The notes under the pieces are model-generated. The model had not been told where the DNA came from and searched no databases. It saw only the letters and a list, made by a program, of their open reading frames with translations. Positions 1 to 11,205 of a DNA stretch of 64,000 nt are shown piece after piece (position 1 is the stretch's first letter; the number at the start of each line of letters is the position of its first letter). Source of the stretch: Bactrocera neohumeralis (taxonomy: Eukaryota; Arthropoda; Insecta; Diptera; Tephritidae). The translations under genes were made by a program, and so were the position numbers. The DNA lies in assembly GCF_024586455.1 (NCBI RefSeq), contig NW_026089623.1, positions 7,970,204 through 8,034,203 of the forward strand. The letters are read 5' to 3'.

Positions 1-204
1 CTTGATAGCCAACGAACTTCAGTATGAAACAACAAACGATTGAAATCCTCGTCATTAGTAACACAAAGCTGATGAAATAATCTATCATTCAAAGAGCTGT
101 TGCGGATTTTATTGACTGCTTTGATGATATATTGCAGTGATTGAAATAGTTTTTCACTTAAGTTTCTAGCAACTAAATGTTGTCTATGAATAACGCAATG
201 TACA

Positions 205-308
205 CCAAGGACATCTTCTTCTTCTTCTTCTTCTTAATTGGCGTCGACACCGCTTACGCGATTATAGCCGAGTTAACAACAGCGCGCCAGTCGTTTCCAA
301 GGACATCT
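205..308 (-). mobile_element. 80-bp 5'-truncated RTE tail with 12-bp target duplication
   Basis: The insert 217-296 is the extreme 3' end of the RTE LINE seen at 45357 and 47880-47962, ending in a TTC microsatellite tail. It is flanked by identical 12-mers CCAAGGACATCT at 205-216 and 297-308. It interrupts the hAT transposase frame and adds the unrelated C-terminal residues that end in AVVNSAIIA. Microsatellite-type 3' tails are usual for the RTE clade. Confidence 0.88.
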
Positions 309-948
309 GGAATTTTATTTTTTAAGTACGCTATGAAGCCTTTATGGCACCCTGTCATAGCCGGAGCGCCATCCGTAGCAACTGAAATAATATTTTTCAA
401 AGGAATTTCTTTCTCATCGCAAAACTTTTCCAATATATTGAATATGGTTTCGCCTTTTGTATCGGTCTCTAAATTTCTATCAAATAATAGTTCTTCACAT
501 ATTTTCTCATCTTTAATAAAACTCACGTAAGGCAACAACAATGCTTCATTAGTTGGTAAAGTGGACTCATCCAGCTGAATTGAGAATTGACTTGACCTCA
601 GGTGATCGCACAATGATTCTTCAATGTTTTCAGCCATTTCATCAATTCGTCTTTGCACAGAATTATTACTCAAAGGAATTTTTCGGATAATATCTGCGGC
701 CGGTTTATGAAGCACGGTAGTTATTACTTCATTTATTGCTGGCAATATTAACTCTTCTCCGATGTTATGTGGTTTGCCTTTTTGAGCAATTAACAAAGAG
801 ATATTGTACGAAGCTCGAAGTCCGTCGTCATCTTGCTTAGCAGCCGCCGAAAATAGTTTTGCTACACTTGGCTGTGTGTTATGCTTCTTCTCTAGGTCTT
901 GAAAATATGCTACATTCTTGTCTCTCTTATCTGGATGCATTTTATTCA

Positions 949-1013
949 AATGATCTTGCAGTATTCAGTGAGCTGTTATGTATAAAAAAAAAAAAAAATG
1001 ATCTTGCAGTATT
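949..1013 (+). mobile_element. 31-bp poly(A) retro-insertion with 17-bp target duplication
   Basis: AATGATCTTGCAGTATT occurs at 949-965 and again at 997-1013. Between the copies lie about 17 bases of unique sequence and then a run of A residues. This is the mark of target-primed reverse transcription with extreme 5' truncation. Removing the insert and one copy rejoins the BED finger of the hAT transposase. The parent element cannot be identified from so short a piece. Confidence 0.8.
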
Positions 1014-1316
1014 GCTTCTTTCGAAAATGTTTTTAGACATAGAAGACACAAAGGCGAGGATGGGTTTGTGGGATTTTCAATGAATCCGAATTTAATGTAT
1101 TCCGCACAGTATTGCCGTCTCTTCTTTTTTACTACCGGCATTGTTTTGCTTTGAGAAATACGTTTAACTTCGCGAGTAGTGTAAGGGAGGCGTAAGTACT
1201 GCTCATCTATTGCGCGCAAAACCACAAATGAATATAAAAATATAAAATAAATATTACATTGTTTATATAGGAATGCTCAAGCACAATTATTATATAGTAA
1301 TCCAAAAATATGAATT

Positions 1317-1420
1317 CTTATTTTTCCTAGAAATACATTTGTAAAAAAGGATCTTTCTCCTTTTCGTATTATCTTATTTTTCCCAGAAATACATTTGTAA
1401 AAAAGGATCTTTATCCTTTT
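1317..1420. repeat. 48-bp local tandem duplication
   Basis: The segment 1317-1364 is repeated with two or three changes at 1373-1420. Each unit ends in an imperfect palindrome around GGATCTTT. It lies in the noncoding 5' part of the hAT element. Confidence 0.8.
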
Positions 1421-2035
1421 TTTATTTTCCACACAAAAGATTTAAGGAGTTCAAAAGCTCAAAACGTGCGTTACATCAGCTACCTACCCAACGTCATTTC
1501 GCAAGTGATAAAATTAATTATTCAAGAGCTCAAAGCATTCGCTACATCAGCTCGAACCTACCTACCCTACACCTTTGCGCAAATGATTATATTATGATAG
1601 CAAATGCCCACATACAGATTTGGCAATGGCAATAGCAATACGTTTGACAGTTAGTATTCTATAAATTCTATCCTGTCCAGATGCCCCGTTATGAAACGGA
1701 GCGACCGATTGACATGATTTTCATTTTTTCTATATTCAATAAAATAGGACAGATATATGAACTACCCGGAGAGAAATATAGAACCGAGTTTGAGCAATCT
1801 TTTAATTCATATTAGTTGATGTTCACAAGTTGTTATTGAGAGTCGAGAGCTCATGTAGTCGTTGTCTAAGAGGCCTCCTAGCTAAATAGAATTACAAACA
1901 ACTCCCCCAGGCCTCTACACAACGCCCCCATTTTCTTTTTGGGTCTCTTACCGCCCCCTTGACAGCTGCAGCGCCCACAAGGGGGCGTTATCGTCCACTT
2001 TGGGAAACACTGGTCTAGAGCATGTACATTGTGTC

Positions 2036-3290
2036 AGCACTGCCTGCAGCATATTGAATAATTGATCCAGTTTCTGGTGGTAGAATATAATGTGGTCATA
2101 GTTTCATTATACGATGCATACAAACCAAAAGATGAAAAAATTTTAATAAGACGTTTTGATCCAAACCGTCGATGAAAAAACACTAAGACCCAATCGTAGC
2201 CGTGATTTGAAAGACCTAGGCCGAACAGCAGCCACAATACAGTGGCTGACATTTATACATATGTACGTATTAATTTCAAGTGTTCCAATTTACAAAGTTT
2301 TTTTTCAAAATTATTTGCTCTAAGAAATAAGTCAAAGATTCTGGAATATCCCTATTGATATCTTCGAACATCTGAGTAGGTGGAGGATAATTATCAGTGC
2401 CAAACACTATCGACTGAATATCTTCTCGAATGATTGCTGCAGCTGCTTCAAGTATTCTTAACCGCTCTTCCTTTTCATTTACTTTTTATTCTCATACCAA
2501 GTTTTGCTGAGGACGTCATGTTGTTTGTCGATGAAGCAAATGAATGTTAAATTTCCCAATTTCTCAGTTATAAGGATTCTATTACCATACTTTAACTTTA
2601 GTTTTGACTTAATTGCTCTATTATCTATCGATGGTTCTTTGCAAATATCTTTCAATTCTTGTATTGAAAATTGACAATCGTCATGACTTTCAATAAATGT
2701 AAATATTTCTTCCATCGCTGAAGTAATAGAATCACTTTCAGGACGACCGATTTTACCTCCACTAATGGTTTTCAGAAACGAAGTGTAAGAATCACTGTGG
2801 TTCTTATCCTTAGTAGCAACTAAGTCATATTCATACTGCATGCGGGCAACGACACTTCTTGCTAACTCATCAGAACAAGTCTGAGCTTCCTTCAAGATGG
2901 TTTTCTTGAAGTCAAAGGTTGAAACTTGAGACACTCTTCGTCGAAGATGGTGAGCTTTTTTCATTTTAGCCGTTTTATTTGCTTCATTGCCAACAAACAA
3001 AAACAAAAAGATGATTCATTACCTCGTGCTCTAGTACGAGGAGGACTAATCCCAGATGTGGTAGCTATCTCCGCCTCACGCTGTCTTTTAGCTGCAGCGA
3101 TGCTGCTCTTCCGGGTATATGCTTTACGGTACTGCTTACGTTCTGTTACACATGTTTTGTCCTTTAAATATTCATCAAACTCATCACCCTTTTCAGTACT
3201 TGAATCCATTAAAGTGTTTAGCCCACGATCAACAACAACAATTCAGCTTTCAGTCAAAGATTCATTGCAAATAAAGCAACCGTTTGACAT
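2036..3290 (-). pseudogene. Decayed gene of an uncharacterised insect family
   Basis: From an ATG at 3290 the minus strand reads MSNGCFICNESLTES, an in-frame TGA, then a basic stretch (RKSSIAAAKRQ). A frameshift lies near 3005. Next come a second Cys-rich patch and the block KIGRPESDS, DDCQFSIQELKDICKE, IKSKLKLKYG. Then RILEAAAAIIREDIQS and finally FHRRFGSKRLIKI near 2150. I remember this block order from a widespread, unnamed family of insect and hydra proteins that behaves like a repetitive sequence; I know of no assigned function. Lesions are one stop, at least one frameshift, and truncation at 2012 by the hAT element. Confidence 0.6.
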
Positions 3291-3816
3291 TTTTACAAAA
3301 TTTTGTTCAAATCAGTCGTTCAAATCTGACTGCATTTACTAAAGCTATGTTCTTCGGGAAAAGCAGGTATACGCTGGTTTCGACCCGAAAAATTGAGAGT
3401 CAGAATTGTATATTTTTCACGCACCCGTGTGCATGGAGCAAATAAAACTATGTTCAAATGTTTTTTGTTCAAATGGTTAACCAAATGATGCATACTGACC
3501 ACGTAACTTTAACCACTTGATAAAAGATCGGCAGGGCAGCAGAGAGAAAAGCTAGCCCAGATGTAAAATGTGGGGTCCCCCTCCATACATCCCCCTAATT
3601 CCTGATAAGTTTAATTAAATATTTTCGCACTTACTAATTAAAATTTTTAAAGAATAAATTAAATACGACTTAGTGTTTTAAGTTTTCATCACACCTGTAT
3701 TATCTGTATTTATTTATTTTTTTTTGAGGTTGGATGGATCTAATTTGTTTTGTACGATTTTGAAAACCAGTAATTTATACTTTCAGTGAAAAATATTTTT
3801 TCAAATTATAATGAAA
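3291..3816. other. Noncoding gap
   Basis: AT-rich sequence between the decayed gene and the Helitron end. I see no coding frame, inverted repeat or RNA gene in it. Confidence 0.5.
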
Positions 3817-3918
3817 CTAGCTGTTACCCTGTGCGTTTCGCTACACCTAAATCGATTAAAACTCTTAAGGGTTTTTACTTTGTGTTTTATTTATTGTTGT
3901 AAAACTGTTACTTATTTA

Positions 3919-5215
3919 TAAAACATATTGGTATACAACATTTTTGGTTTTTCCACTTGGCGCGTAAATGAATAAGCACCTTGGTGTTCCCACTCTCGAG
4001 CATGCGACGAACAATTGGCCGTGGGAGAAGCACGGTTCTTCCAAATTGACGCCGCACACTTGAAACGTTTGCCCTTGCGATTTGTTGATGGTCATCGCAA
4101 AGGCACGTACTGGGAACTGCAAGCGCTTAAATTCAAACGGCATGTCCGTTGGAATCATGGGAATGCGTGGTAAGAGTACAACTTCACCTGCTGCCTTGCC
4201 ATTTAGTATTGTTGCTTCAGTCAAATTTGGCCACAATTTTTTGACTGAAAGTCTTGTGCCATTACACAAAGTCGGTGGCTTCAGATTTCGTAGAAGTATA
4301 ATGGGTGAACCGACTTTCAGGACCAAACGATGCGGTGGCAGACCGGGGGGATCCAAAGAATTCAAGAATTCAGCTGGATAATTGACTACTTCATCTTGAT
4401 TTAAAACGCTATCAATCGATGTACATATATGTTGTAGCTTCTCCTGGCAGTTTTTCTTGAATGGCAAAATTGATTTCGTTGGCGTGTACATTTTTCGGTG
4501 GCAATATTGCGCGTTCACTTAAATTATCGTGGCGTTGATAGTGTTGAACAATATTCGGAAATACACTTTCAATCAATTCTTCTTTCGATTGTAAAAGTGT
4601 ACAAAAGTTGTTCGGCAATGTGATCAAACCGGTATCATCGATTGGTATTTTGCCTTCGCCAATGTCCAACAACTGCTTCGAAAACGCCGCTGCGGATCGA
4701 TCATTTTGCAATTGGACTCGCATGTTGATGGTAAGAGTCAGCCTTTGAACATGTCTCCACAAAACTGACGATTTTAAACATACTTTTATTTCGTCGGCAG
4801 GAGTTGATCGAGGAATAACTGTCAAAGTTTGCCGAAAATCGCCGGATAATAAGACTAATGCTCCGCCAAAAATTTGTTGCTTTTGGCGTAAATCTTGCAT
4901 TGTTCTGTTGAATGCTTCTAATGACTTTTTGTTAGCCATTGGGCACTCATCCCATAGAACTATTCCAGCTCCTCGCAAAACTTTTGCCATTGTTGAATTC
5001 ATCGATATGTTGCACGTTGGTGTTTCAAGGACTTGGATGTTCAACGGTAATTTCAACGCAGAATGTGCTGTTCAGCCGCCATCAAGTAGAGTAGCAGCGA
5101 TGCCTGACAAAGCAATTGCCAGCGCAATTTTCTGCTGTGACCGTATAGTAGCAAGAATCAAAGAGATCAGAAACGTTTTCCCTGTACCACCGGGCGCATC
5201 AAGAAAGTAGAATCC
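3919..5215 (-). pseudogene. PIF1-type DNA helicase of Helitron 1
   Basis: This is the helicase half of the Helitron transposase, a 5'-to-3' DNA helicase of superfamily 1. Visible in order are Walker A (PGGTGKTF, near 5190), Walker B-like VLWDECPMAN, the GDFRQTL motif, a PPHRLVLKVGSPIILLRNL block and the C-terminal AMTINKSQGQTF and ACSRVG motifs. The reading frame has one TGA near 5069 and a shift near 4450 where two frames overlap. The N-terminal part is cut off by a deletion and the MITE at 5583. It is dead but recent-looking. Confidence 0.85.
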
Positions 5216-5235
5216 AACAAAATGAATGGCTGGGA

Positions 5236-5583
5236 TTTAGAATAGCATCCCCGGATTTCGGGAATAAAATAAATATATATATATAGTTGCCGCTGACTTA
5301 TAGTTTTAAAGATATTTGCATTTAAAGTTGAAAAATTGATAACTTTTACGTTGGTAATTTCTATATTGTGAGTAACTTTTTCAGTTATATTATGCACTTT
5401 TCACTTACTAACACTTCACTATAACGTTTCTGTATATTATTTTTTTTAATATTTATTGTAAATAAAGTTTTATTTTAATTATTTTATTTTAGTTACAATT
5501 CTCTGCATTTGCACAATAAGAAAAGGGTTGCCATGGTTATTTTTTTTGGAGCGCGGCGCGAAATCCGGGGATGCTATTCTAAA
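5236..5583. mobile_element. 348-bp MITE with 25-bp terminal inverted repeats
   Basis: TTTAGAATAGCATCCCCGGA at 5236 is mirrored exactly at the other end (5559-5583), giving 25-bp perfect inverted repeats. The inside is AT-rich with no coding frame. A related end occurs at 31381-31430 and a related copy at 54081-54405. Target duplication is not clear, because the terminal TTTA/TAAA is itself palindromic between the ends. Superfamily not assigned. Confidence 0.75.
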
Positions 5584-5637
5584 TTTTACCCAAGTTAATA
5601 AGTCCTCGGTCATGCAGTCTTTGTACTTATTCCACAG

Positions 5638-6105
5638 TTATTGCGGATTTGACGGAAGGCATGTAGATATTATTATGGCGAATAGTACGCGTATTTGTTT
5701 TGGATGAGATGTGAGTGATGCGTCATGAAGTGCGGTGTCCCAAAGCATACCTTCTTCTAACAAATGCAATCGCTGACATGCTTCACGATACGTCGCACAC
5801 AACTGACCATCAACAGTCTTCAATTCATCAAATGATCTTGGTCCGCGCACGTTGACTAATAGCAGACGCAAATAAAAACATTCGGCGTTGTTCGTATGGA
5901 TGGTGTAAATGCGTCTTATGGCATCGGTTTTACGGATATTTGGATAACCGTCAACACGCTCCCCTTGCTTTCGTCGTTGAAATGTTTTCTATGATGGATG
6001 CCAAGTGAAATATTGTGGTATTTCGGAATATAGCAATGTTCTTGCAAATTCATCGTTTTCACACAACTCGAAAAAGGTAGTTAGTGTTGTCCCCGGTGGT
6101 CATGC
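5638..6105 (-). pseudogene. Helitron-like N-terminal domain fragment
   Basis: Minus-strand frames contain FFELCENDEFARTLLY, then a tyrosine-rich EIPQYFTW block, then FYLRLLLVNVRGPRSF and LLEEGMLWDTALHDA. These match the region between the Rep and helicase domains of Helitron proteins. The block continues toward the helicase but is separated from it by the MITE. A frame change occurs near 5990. It belongs with the helicase at 3919-5215. Confidence 0.72.
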
Positions 6106-6110
6106 TAGAG

Positions 6111-6168
6111 TATGCATATTTGAAGTATATAAATAAAAATATGCATATTTGAAGTACATAAATAAAAA
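6111..6168. repeat. 29-bp unit repeated twice
   Basis: TATGCATATTTGAAGTATAT and nine following bases at 6111-6139 recur at 6140-6168 with one change. It lies in the noncoding 5' part of Helitron 1. From 6169 to 6904 I see no coding frame. Confidence 0.8.
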
Positions 6169-6911
6169 TGGAAAAATTAACCTAAAACTACATCTTAAAC
6201 TATGTATTTTACCCACACACGCATATGCAATAAGACCCACCAACAGTGAATTTGCGAACCGCATGGAAGCACTTACGAAACAATAAAAATACTCACTTGC
6301 TTTGTGTGTGTTGCACGGTCAGCAGAAAAACACAAAATCGGTTCGAATAATTGTAGCAAATCGATGGAATTAAATCTGGAAAAAACACACAATGTTGAAA
6401 CACTTTTTTTACACACACCGCGCATTTTCAAGCGACGCAGAATTAACGACGTTAATCACGTTGAAATCTGAGAAAAATACACACAACGTTGAAACCTTTT
6501 TTTTTTGATACACTCAGTGCATTCGGAACACTTACGTTCTGTATGTCTTGTTAGCTTGACAGTCATCCATAGAAAGAACGAATGTCAGGCAAAATCGATC
6601 AACATGCGATGTCAATGTTTTTTATTAATTGTAAACATCCGCCAGTTGTTTCTGTTTATTAGTAAAAGGCATTTGACAGGACTGCCAATCTTGCGGCAAA
6701 CCATTATTTCAAGAGAATTTGTATAGGCGGGATGTATCATTTTTTTTTTGTTTTTTGCAAAACGTGCAATGATACACACATTAAATTTCTTATGTGCACC
6801 CTTCAAACAGACCCCAATCACCCCTGAAAATTTCATTGAAATCGGGCAAGCGGTCTAGGAGTATGCGAACAGGAAGTTTTGCCACTTAATTTTATATATA
6901 TAGATGAATAT

Positions 6912-7300
6912 ATTGATAGCAAGGCTTTACATCTCATTCAAACATTTATTTATAGATATAATTAACGCAAAAAAAGTTATTATGAAATCTCTTCACTATC
7001 ATAATTAAGGTTTAGAATATGCATTTTAAAAATATCCAATTTTTATAGTCTGGAAATCCAACCAGGGTATGAAAAGCTAAAGCCGTAGTATTTCGTTTTA
7101 CTCTAACTTTAGCTAGAGCTGTAGCAGAGCAATAGCAGGGATAAAGGGATGTCCAACTTAATCCAGTATGTGAGCGCTTCAAAATTAGCGGTTTTATAAC
7201 ATTTTCCATTATGGCCAGACTGGACAAAATAATAATTTTTGGGTATTTAAATTAAAGTACCCAACATTAAGTACGAATAAAAATTACTATATAGTGGTTA
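6912..7300. repeat. 389-bp tandem duplication, copy 1 (uninterrupted)
   Basis: The unit begins ATTGATAGCAAGGC and ends ATATAGTGGTTA. The next copy starts at 7301 without a gap. Inside, from 7136, is CAGGGATAAAGGGATG, which matches the terminal repeat of the hAT MITE at 51757-52189. The unit therefore includes the start of a hAT-type nonautonomous element. Confidence 0.8.
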
Positions 7301-7513
7301 ATTGATAGCAAGGCTTTACATCTCATTCAAACATTTATATATAGATATAATTAGCGCAAAAAATGTTATTTTAAAATCTCTTCACTAACATAATTTTTTT
7401 TTATTATGTTTATACATTGCAACTAGTTCAAATAAAAGAAAGGACTAACAAACAACTTGAATATGACTTAAACATATAATTACAAAATCACAAAACTACT
7501 ATGAGAGTATTGG

Positions 7514-9965
7514 CTAATTTGAAAGATCGCTGGGTTTGAGGCGTTTGAGTCGTCTTGGTGGTTCATCTCTAGAAGTTAACATAGCTACTTCTTAGTTACA
7601 ATTCTGTAGCAATCTTGCACTATGTGCTGTTGCAATTTTTAATATTTCGGCTTTAACCGAGTTTACGCCTAGATCACGCTCTATATCAGAACATCTACAA
7701 TACCAAGGCGCTTTGACAATTAGGCTTAGTACTTTGTTTTGAAATTGTTGGATGACTTTCTTATTGTTTGCGTTAGTACATCCCCAGAGTTGTGCACTGC
7801 TTAGTGCCAAGGGTCATTCCTAAGTATTTAGCGGAATTAAAGTACGGTATTCGTACACCGTCTATGAAAATTGGTAAGGGCTGTATCTTGTTGTATGTGA
7901 AAACAATGTGTACAGACTTAGCTTCATTCCGTTTTATCTGCCATTTCTTTGCCCATTGTACGACTTTATTTACAGCTTTTTGGAGATTAGTAGTGGACTC
8001 GTGTTCACTTCTACCAACAGCAAGCAACGCGGTATCATCTGCAAATGTGGCTGTTGTATAATTGCAGTCTACTGGCAGGTCGTGCGTGAATAGAATATAA
8101 GAAGAGGGCCCAACACACTACCTTGTGGAACTCCTGCTTTTATTTCCCTAAGAATAGAATATTTGTCTCCTTGTTTAACGCGAAAGTAGCGATCTGATAA
8201 GTAGGTACGATTTTATGATGTCATAATGCTGTTTCGGTAAAATCAGTTTCAGTTTCGAAAGCAGTCCTTTGTGATAAACTTTATCGAACGCTTTTGCAAC
8301 ATCCAAAAACACGGCAGAACAGATTTTTTTTCCTCAAAGACTTTTTCAATTATGTGTATAATCTTGTGGATGTGATCAATCGTAGAATGGTTGGCTCGAA
8401 ACTCAAACTGATGCGCTGAAATTATGGTTTTTGTTCAATGATTTTATTGATACGTTTTATGAGAATTTTCTCAAAAGGCTTCGATTTTATCGGTAGAAGT
8501 GATATGGGTCTGTAAGAAGATACAACATATCCTGGTTTTCCTGGCTTTGGAATCATGATAATTTCAGCAATTTTCCAATAAGTTGACAGGTATTTAAGAT
8601 GAAAAGCCGCGCTAATAATGTTGGGAATTTTTACTATACTTATGTGAGGAAGCTGATTTAGGACCTCGGCAGTAATCAGGTCGTAACCGCGGAATTTTTT
8701 GTTTTTCAGATTTTTGATTTCCTCACTTAGCTCACTGTTTGTGCAACTTGAGATTTCTTCGCTTTCTTGACTGGAAGCAGTAGGATAATCTACGTGTGTT
8801 TCATATGGGGAGAATATTTTGGCTAAATAATCCGAAAATACTTCTGCTTTTTTTGAATCGTCTCTGGCCCAGCTATCAGCACTTATTTTAATGGGACATA
8901 CTTGAGTTTCTAGTGTTTGTATTCTTTTAGAGCTTTTCCAAAGAGAGTAGTCAGAATTTCTTCCATTGCTTAGGGACCGAAGATATTTTGCGAAAGTATC
9001 ATTTTTAAACCTCTTAATTTTCCGATTAAGATCTTAAGAATCTTTCTCTTTAATTTAATTATTTCTCTTATATCTTTAGAATATTGAGAGTTTATAGCAA
9101 TTTTCTTTAATTCCGGTGTACTTTTCCAAGCTGCGTGTTGCATACTCGTTGTAAAGTGTAATCTTTCAGATTCTAACTGGTTTCACTATGGTTTAAATAG
9201 ATTGGGGAATGATCCGAATTAAGGTCATAACCCTGATTGATCGACAAATAGTTCCGGGATATTTTGCCGACAATGAAAAAATCTATCAGATCTGGAATCT
9301 TTTGATTATCTGTTGGCCAATATGATGGTAAGTTCGTCGAGAATGCGTAACTTCCGGTTGACTGCAGTGCTTTATAGAGCTCTCTTCCCTTTGTAGTCAT
9401 AAACCTTGAACCCCAGTGCGTGTTCTTTTCGTTAAAATCTCCACCCATTATGAATCTATACCTGTGTCTGTTTATTAAGTGTTGGTACTCTTCAAATTGG
9501 ATTAGATGCCTTGGAGGACTGTAAACAGAGGTAAGTGAGAGTGGACTTTTAACTCCGTAAATAGTCACTGTTGTAGCTTGAAACTTATCAGTTTTCTTCC
9601 TCAAAATGTTTAATCGTATTTTTAATTAGTATTGAGCTTCCGCCACGGGCGCAATTGCTAGGATGAATTGTATGGTAAGTTTCATAATTTTTAATTTTAA
9701 AATAGGTTTGTGACGTAAAATGTGTCTCCGATATCATACATACGTCAACATTTTCCGAGTTTAATACAATTTAGATTTCATTCTTATGTTTGATTAAACC
9801 ATTTGAGTTCCATAGAAGATTTTTTAAAGATTTAGTCATCTTTGGTATTAAAAAGATATTTTTCAAGCTTGCATAAGTGATTTTGTAAGGAAGTGTTAAA
9901 TTCGTCTTGTTTATTGAGTTTCTGTAAGATCTGTGATAAAATGCTTTTAGATGATACATTATCAT
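7514..9965 (-). pseudogene. Jockey ORF2: endonuclease and reverse transcriptase
   Basis: Reading down from about 9860, an apurinic-type endonuclease shows LLWNSNGL, SVYSPPR, FIMGGDFNEKNTHWGSR and NSDHSPIYL. Reverse transcriptase fragments follow: FPKPGKPGY, SYRPISLLP, FLDVAKAFDKV, IKAGVPQGSVLGPLLY, then KYLGMTLGTK. The C-terminal zone has QLWGCTNANN and APWYCRCSDIERDLGV, typical of jockey. The stop is at 7514. Several stops and frameshifts lie between 8030 and 9170, and the metal-binding F/YADD box is damaged, so no activity is expected. Confidence 0.85.
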
Positions 9966-10094
9966 TATTATTTGCTTTTAGAACATGAGCAAAAGTAAAT
10001 TTTTTTGTTGTTTCAGCTGTAACTTTAGGACCTTCATGTTGTTGATGTTCATTGTTTTTTGTTCTAAAGTCTACAGAACTTTCTACTTTTTGGG

Positions 10095-10986
10095 CTAGAC
10101 CATCCCCTTTTTTGTGACCAATAGTGTTAGCTCGTATTTTCTGTAATTCTTTGGCAACAAGGCACCCTCGATAGTTGGCTGGATGTGCTTCGCCACAGTT
10201 ACATCATTTAGGCCGCTGTTTCTCTGGTTTCGAACATTCAGATGTTTTATGCTTACCGGCGCACTTAGCGCATCTTGGTTGTTTGTCACAATAGTTTTGT
10301 GTGTGGCCAAATGACTGGCAATGTTTGCATTGTGGTATCACCTTAGGCAGTTTTACCGGTTCAATAGAAACAATTGAGTTCAATATAGTTTTGGTTTCGC
10401 AAATCTTTTTTATGTTCTCCGTGGGATCGAATGTTACCAAAAACATGTAGAGTTTTAGTTTTCCATTGAAGACGATTGAGAGCACTCAGTGCGTTTAGTC
10501 CTTGTTCTTTTAAGTCATTAATGGTAAAATTGTTCTCTTCTGCTTCTGATTTTGCAATAGCATATAGCTGTTGATAACTACTGCCTGTGGCATCTCCAGA
10601 CACCATAATTGGTGGAGGCCGCGAACTATTTTTTGGGTTAAGCGGTTTTGATATGGCGTTATCTGCTTTTTCCTGAAGATCAGGAGAACACTCCACTTTT
10701 CGTTTTTTGGCTGGTCTTTGTTTTAGAATCCATTCTGTTTCACTAGCTAGTTCTTCCTCATCCGTTGAGAATTCAACATTATTTTCCAAGTTCTGAATTT
10801 TCTTTACATCAGTGGACTTAAGCTTTATATTTTCGGCTTTTAAAGTATTTACTTCCAGTGAAAGTTTTTTACACATTTCTTCCATTTCCTCTAGCTTTTT
10901 TGTTAGTTCTTCGATTGTGAACGCTCTTTTTTGGCAGTTTTATTTAATTTGCCCGCTCCTGGAGGTGGTGTCTTGATAATTGGCAT
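10095..10986 (-). pseudogene. Jockey ORF1: nucleocapsid-like protein
   Basis: The ATG at 10986 opens a Pro/Lys-rich head and a coiled-coil stretch (EEMCKKLSLEVNTL). A gag core with ENNFTINDLKEQGLNALSAL follows. Three CCHC knuckles come next: CKHCQSFGHTQNYC, CAKCAGKHKTSEC and CCNCGEAHPANYRGC. Such proteins coat the LINE RNA. The frame changes at about 10880, 10430 and 10210, so it is a pseudogene. A sister copy of the same region is at 12573-13420. Confidence 0.82.
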
Positions 10987-11205
10987 AATTGATTTTAAAG
11001 TTTGCTTATAATTATATTCATATAAACAATTAAAGATATAAATATAAAATAAGCAATACTTGGCAACCTATAACTCAGTTGCCTTGTAAATAATTATTGA
11101 TCTAAATTTTTGGAATACTTTTAGGCTAAGGTAATATAGGTAATTTTTTGTGGCGCCAAAAAAGTCTTCAAACAGCTGACTGTCAAAATTCACTATCATA
11201 ATTAA

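Larger units (their letters stand above)
1..1225 (-). pseudogene. ZBED5/SCAND3-like hAT transposase, partial, interrupted
   Basis: Reading from 1225 downward, a BED-type zinc finger is visible (CLLC, then H and H before MHPDKR). The hAT transposase body follows, with FSIQLDEST and SVATDGAPAMTG, the motif pair around the first catalytic Asp. Past the small insertion at 217-296 the frame resumes with HCVIHRQ and then HTEVRWLSR, so the family match is strong. The C-terminal half with the dimerisation domain lies outside the window. Two small retro-insertions (966-996 and 217-296) break the frame; apart from them few lesions are seen. ZBED5 and SCAND3 are domesticated hAT genes in vertebrates, but here the terminal repeat argues for an ordinary mobile copy. 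Confidence 0.8.
1..2012 (-). mobile_element. hAT element, BED-finger type, right (5') end in window
   Basis: On the minus strand the element begins at 2012 with CAGTGTTTCCCAAAG, a terminal inverted repeat start typical of hAT elements related to ZBED5/SCAND3. It is followed inward by a G/C-run segment and then a transposase frame. The bases 2013-2020 (GTCTAGAG) are a candidate 8-bp target duplication, but the partner lies before the window. From about 1226 to 1990 there is no gene, only AT-rich 5' sequence with a short local duplication. The element appears to have inserted into the decayed gene at 2036-3290, whose reading frame stops at this boundary. Confidence 0.75.
3817..6904 (-). mobile_element. 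Helitron 1, defective
   Basis: On the minus strand the element starts TCTATATATATAAAAT at 6904 after a host A, and ends AACAGCTAG at 3817 before a host T. This fits the A^T target, 5' TC and 3' CTRR rules of Helitrons. About 11 bases before the end is a short hairpin with a GCG/CGC stem and one bulge. At 3.1 kb it is shorter than autonomous copies and no HUH replication-initiator domain is visible, so it is deleted in the middle. A MITE (5236-5583) sits inside it. Confidence 0.78.
7396..11190 (-). mobile_element. Jockey-clade LINE, near full length, degenerate
   Basis: A 3.8-kb non-LTR retrotransposon with ORF1 (gag-like, three zinc knuckles) and ORF2 (endonuclease, reverse transcriptase). 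A T-run at 7394-7402 is the 3' poly(A) tail on this strand. Flanks are CACTAACATAATT (7383-7395) and CACTATCATAATT (11191-11203), a 13-bp target duplication with one mismatch. Both ORFs carry stops and shifts, so the copy is dead. Confidence 0.85.

Noticed and set aside
177..530. Plus-strand 117-codon frame
   Set aside because: It is antisense to the hAT transposase and passes through the RTE tail insertion.
1..1225. Host ZBED5-like gene
   Set aside because: A hAT terminal repeat at 2012 and multiple insertions fit an ordinary transposon copy rather than a domesticated gene.
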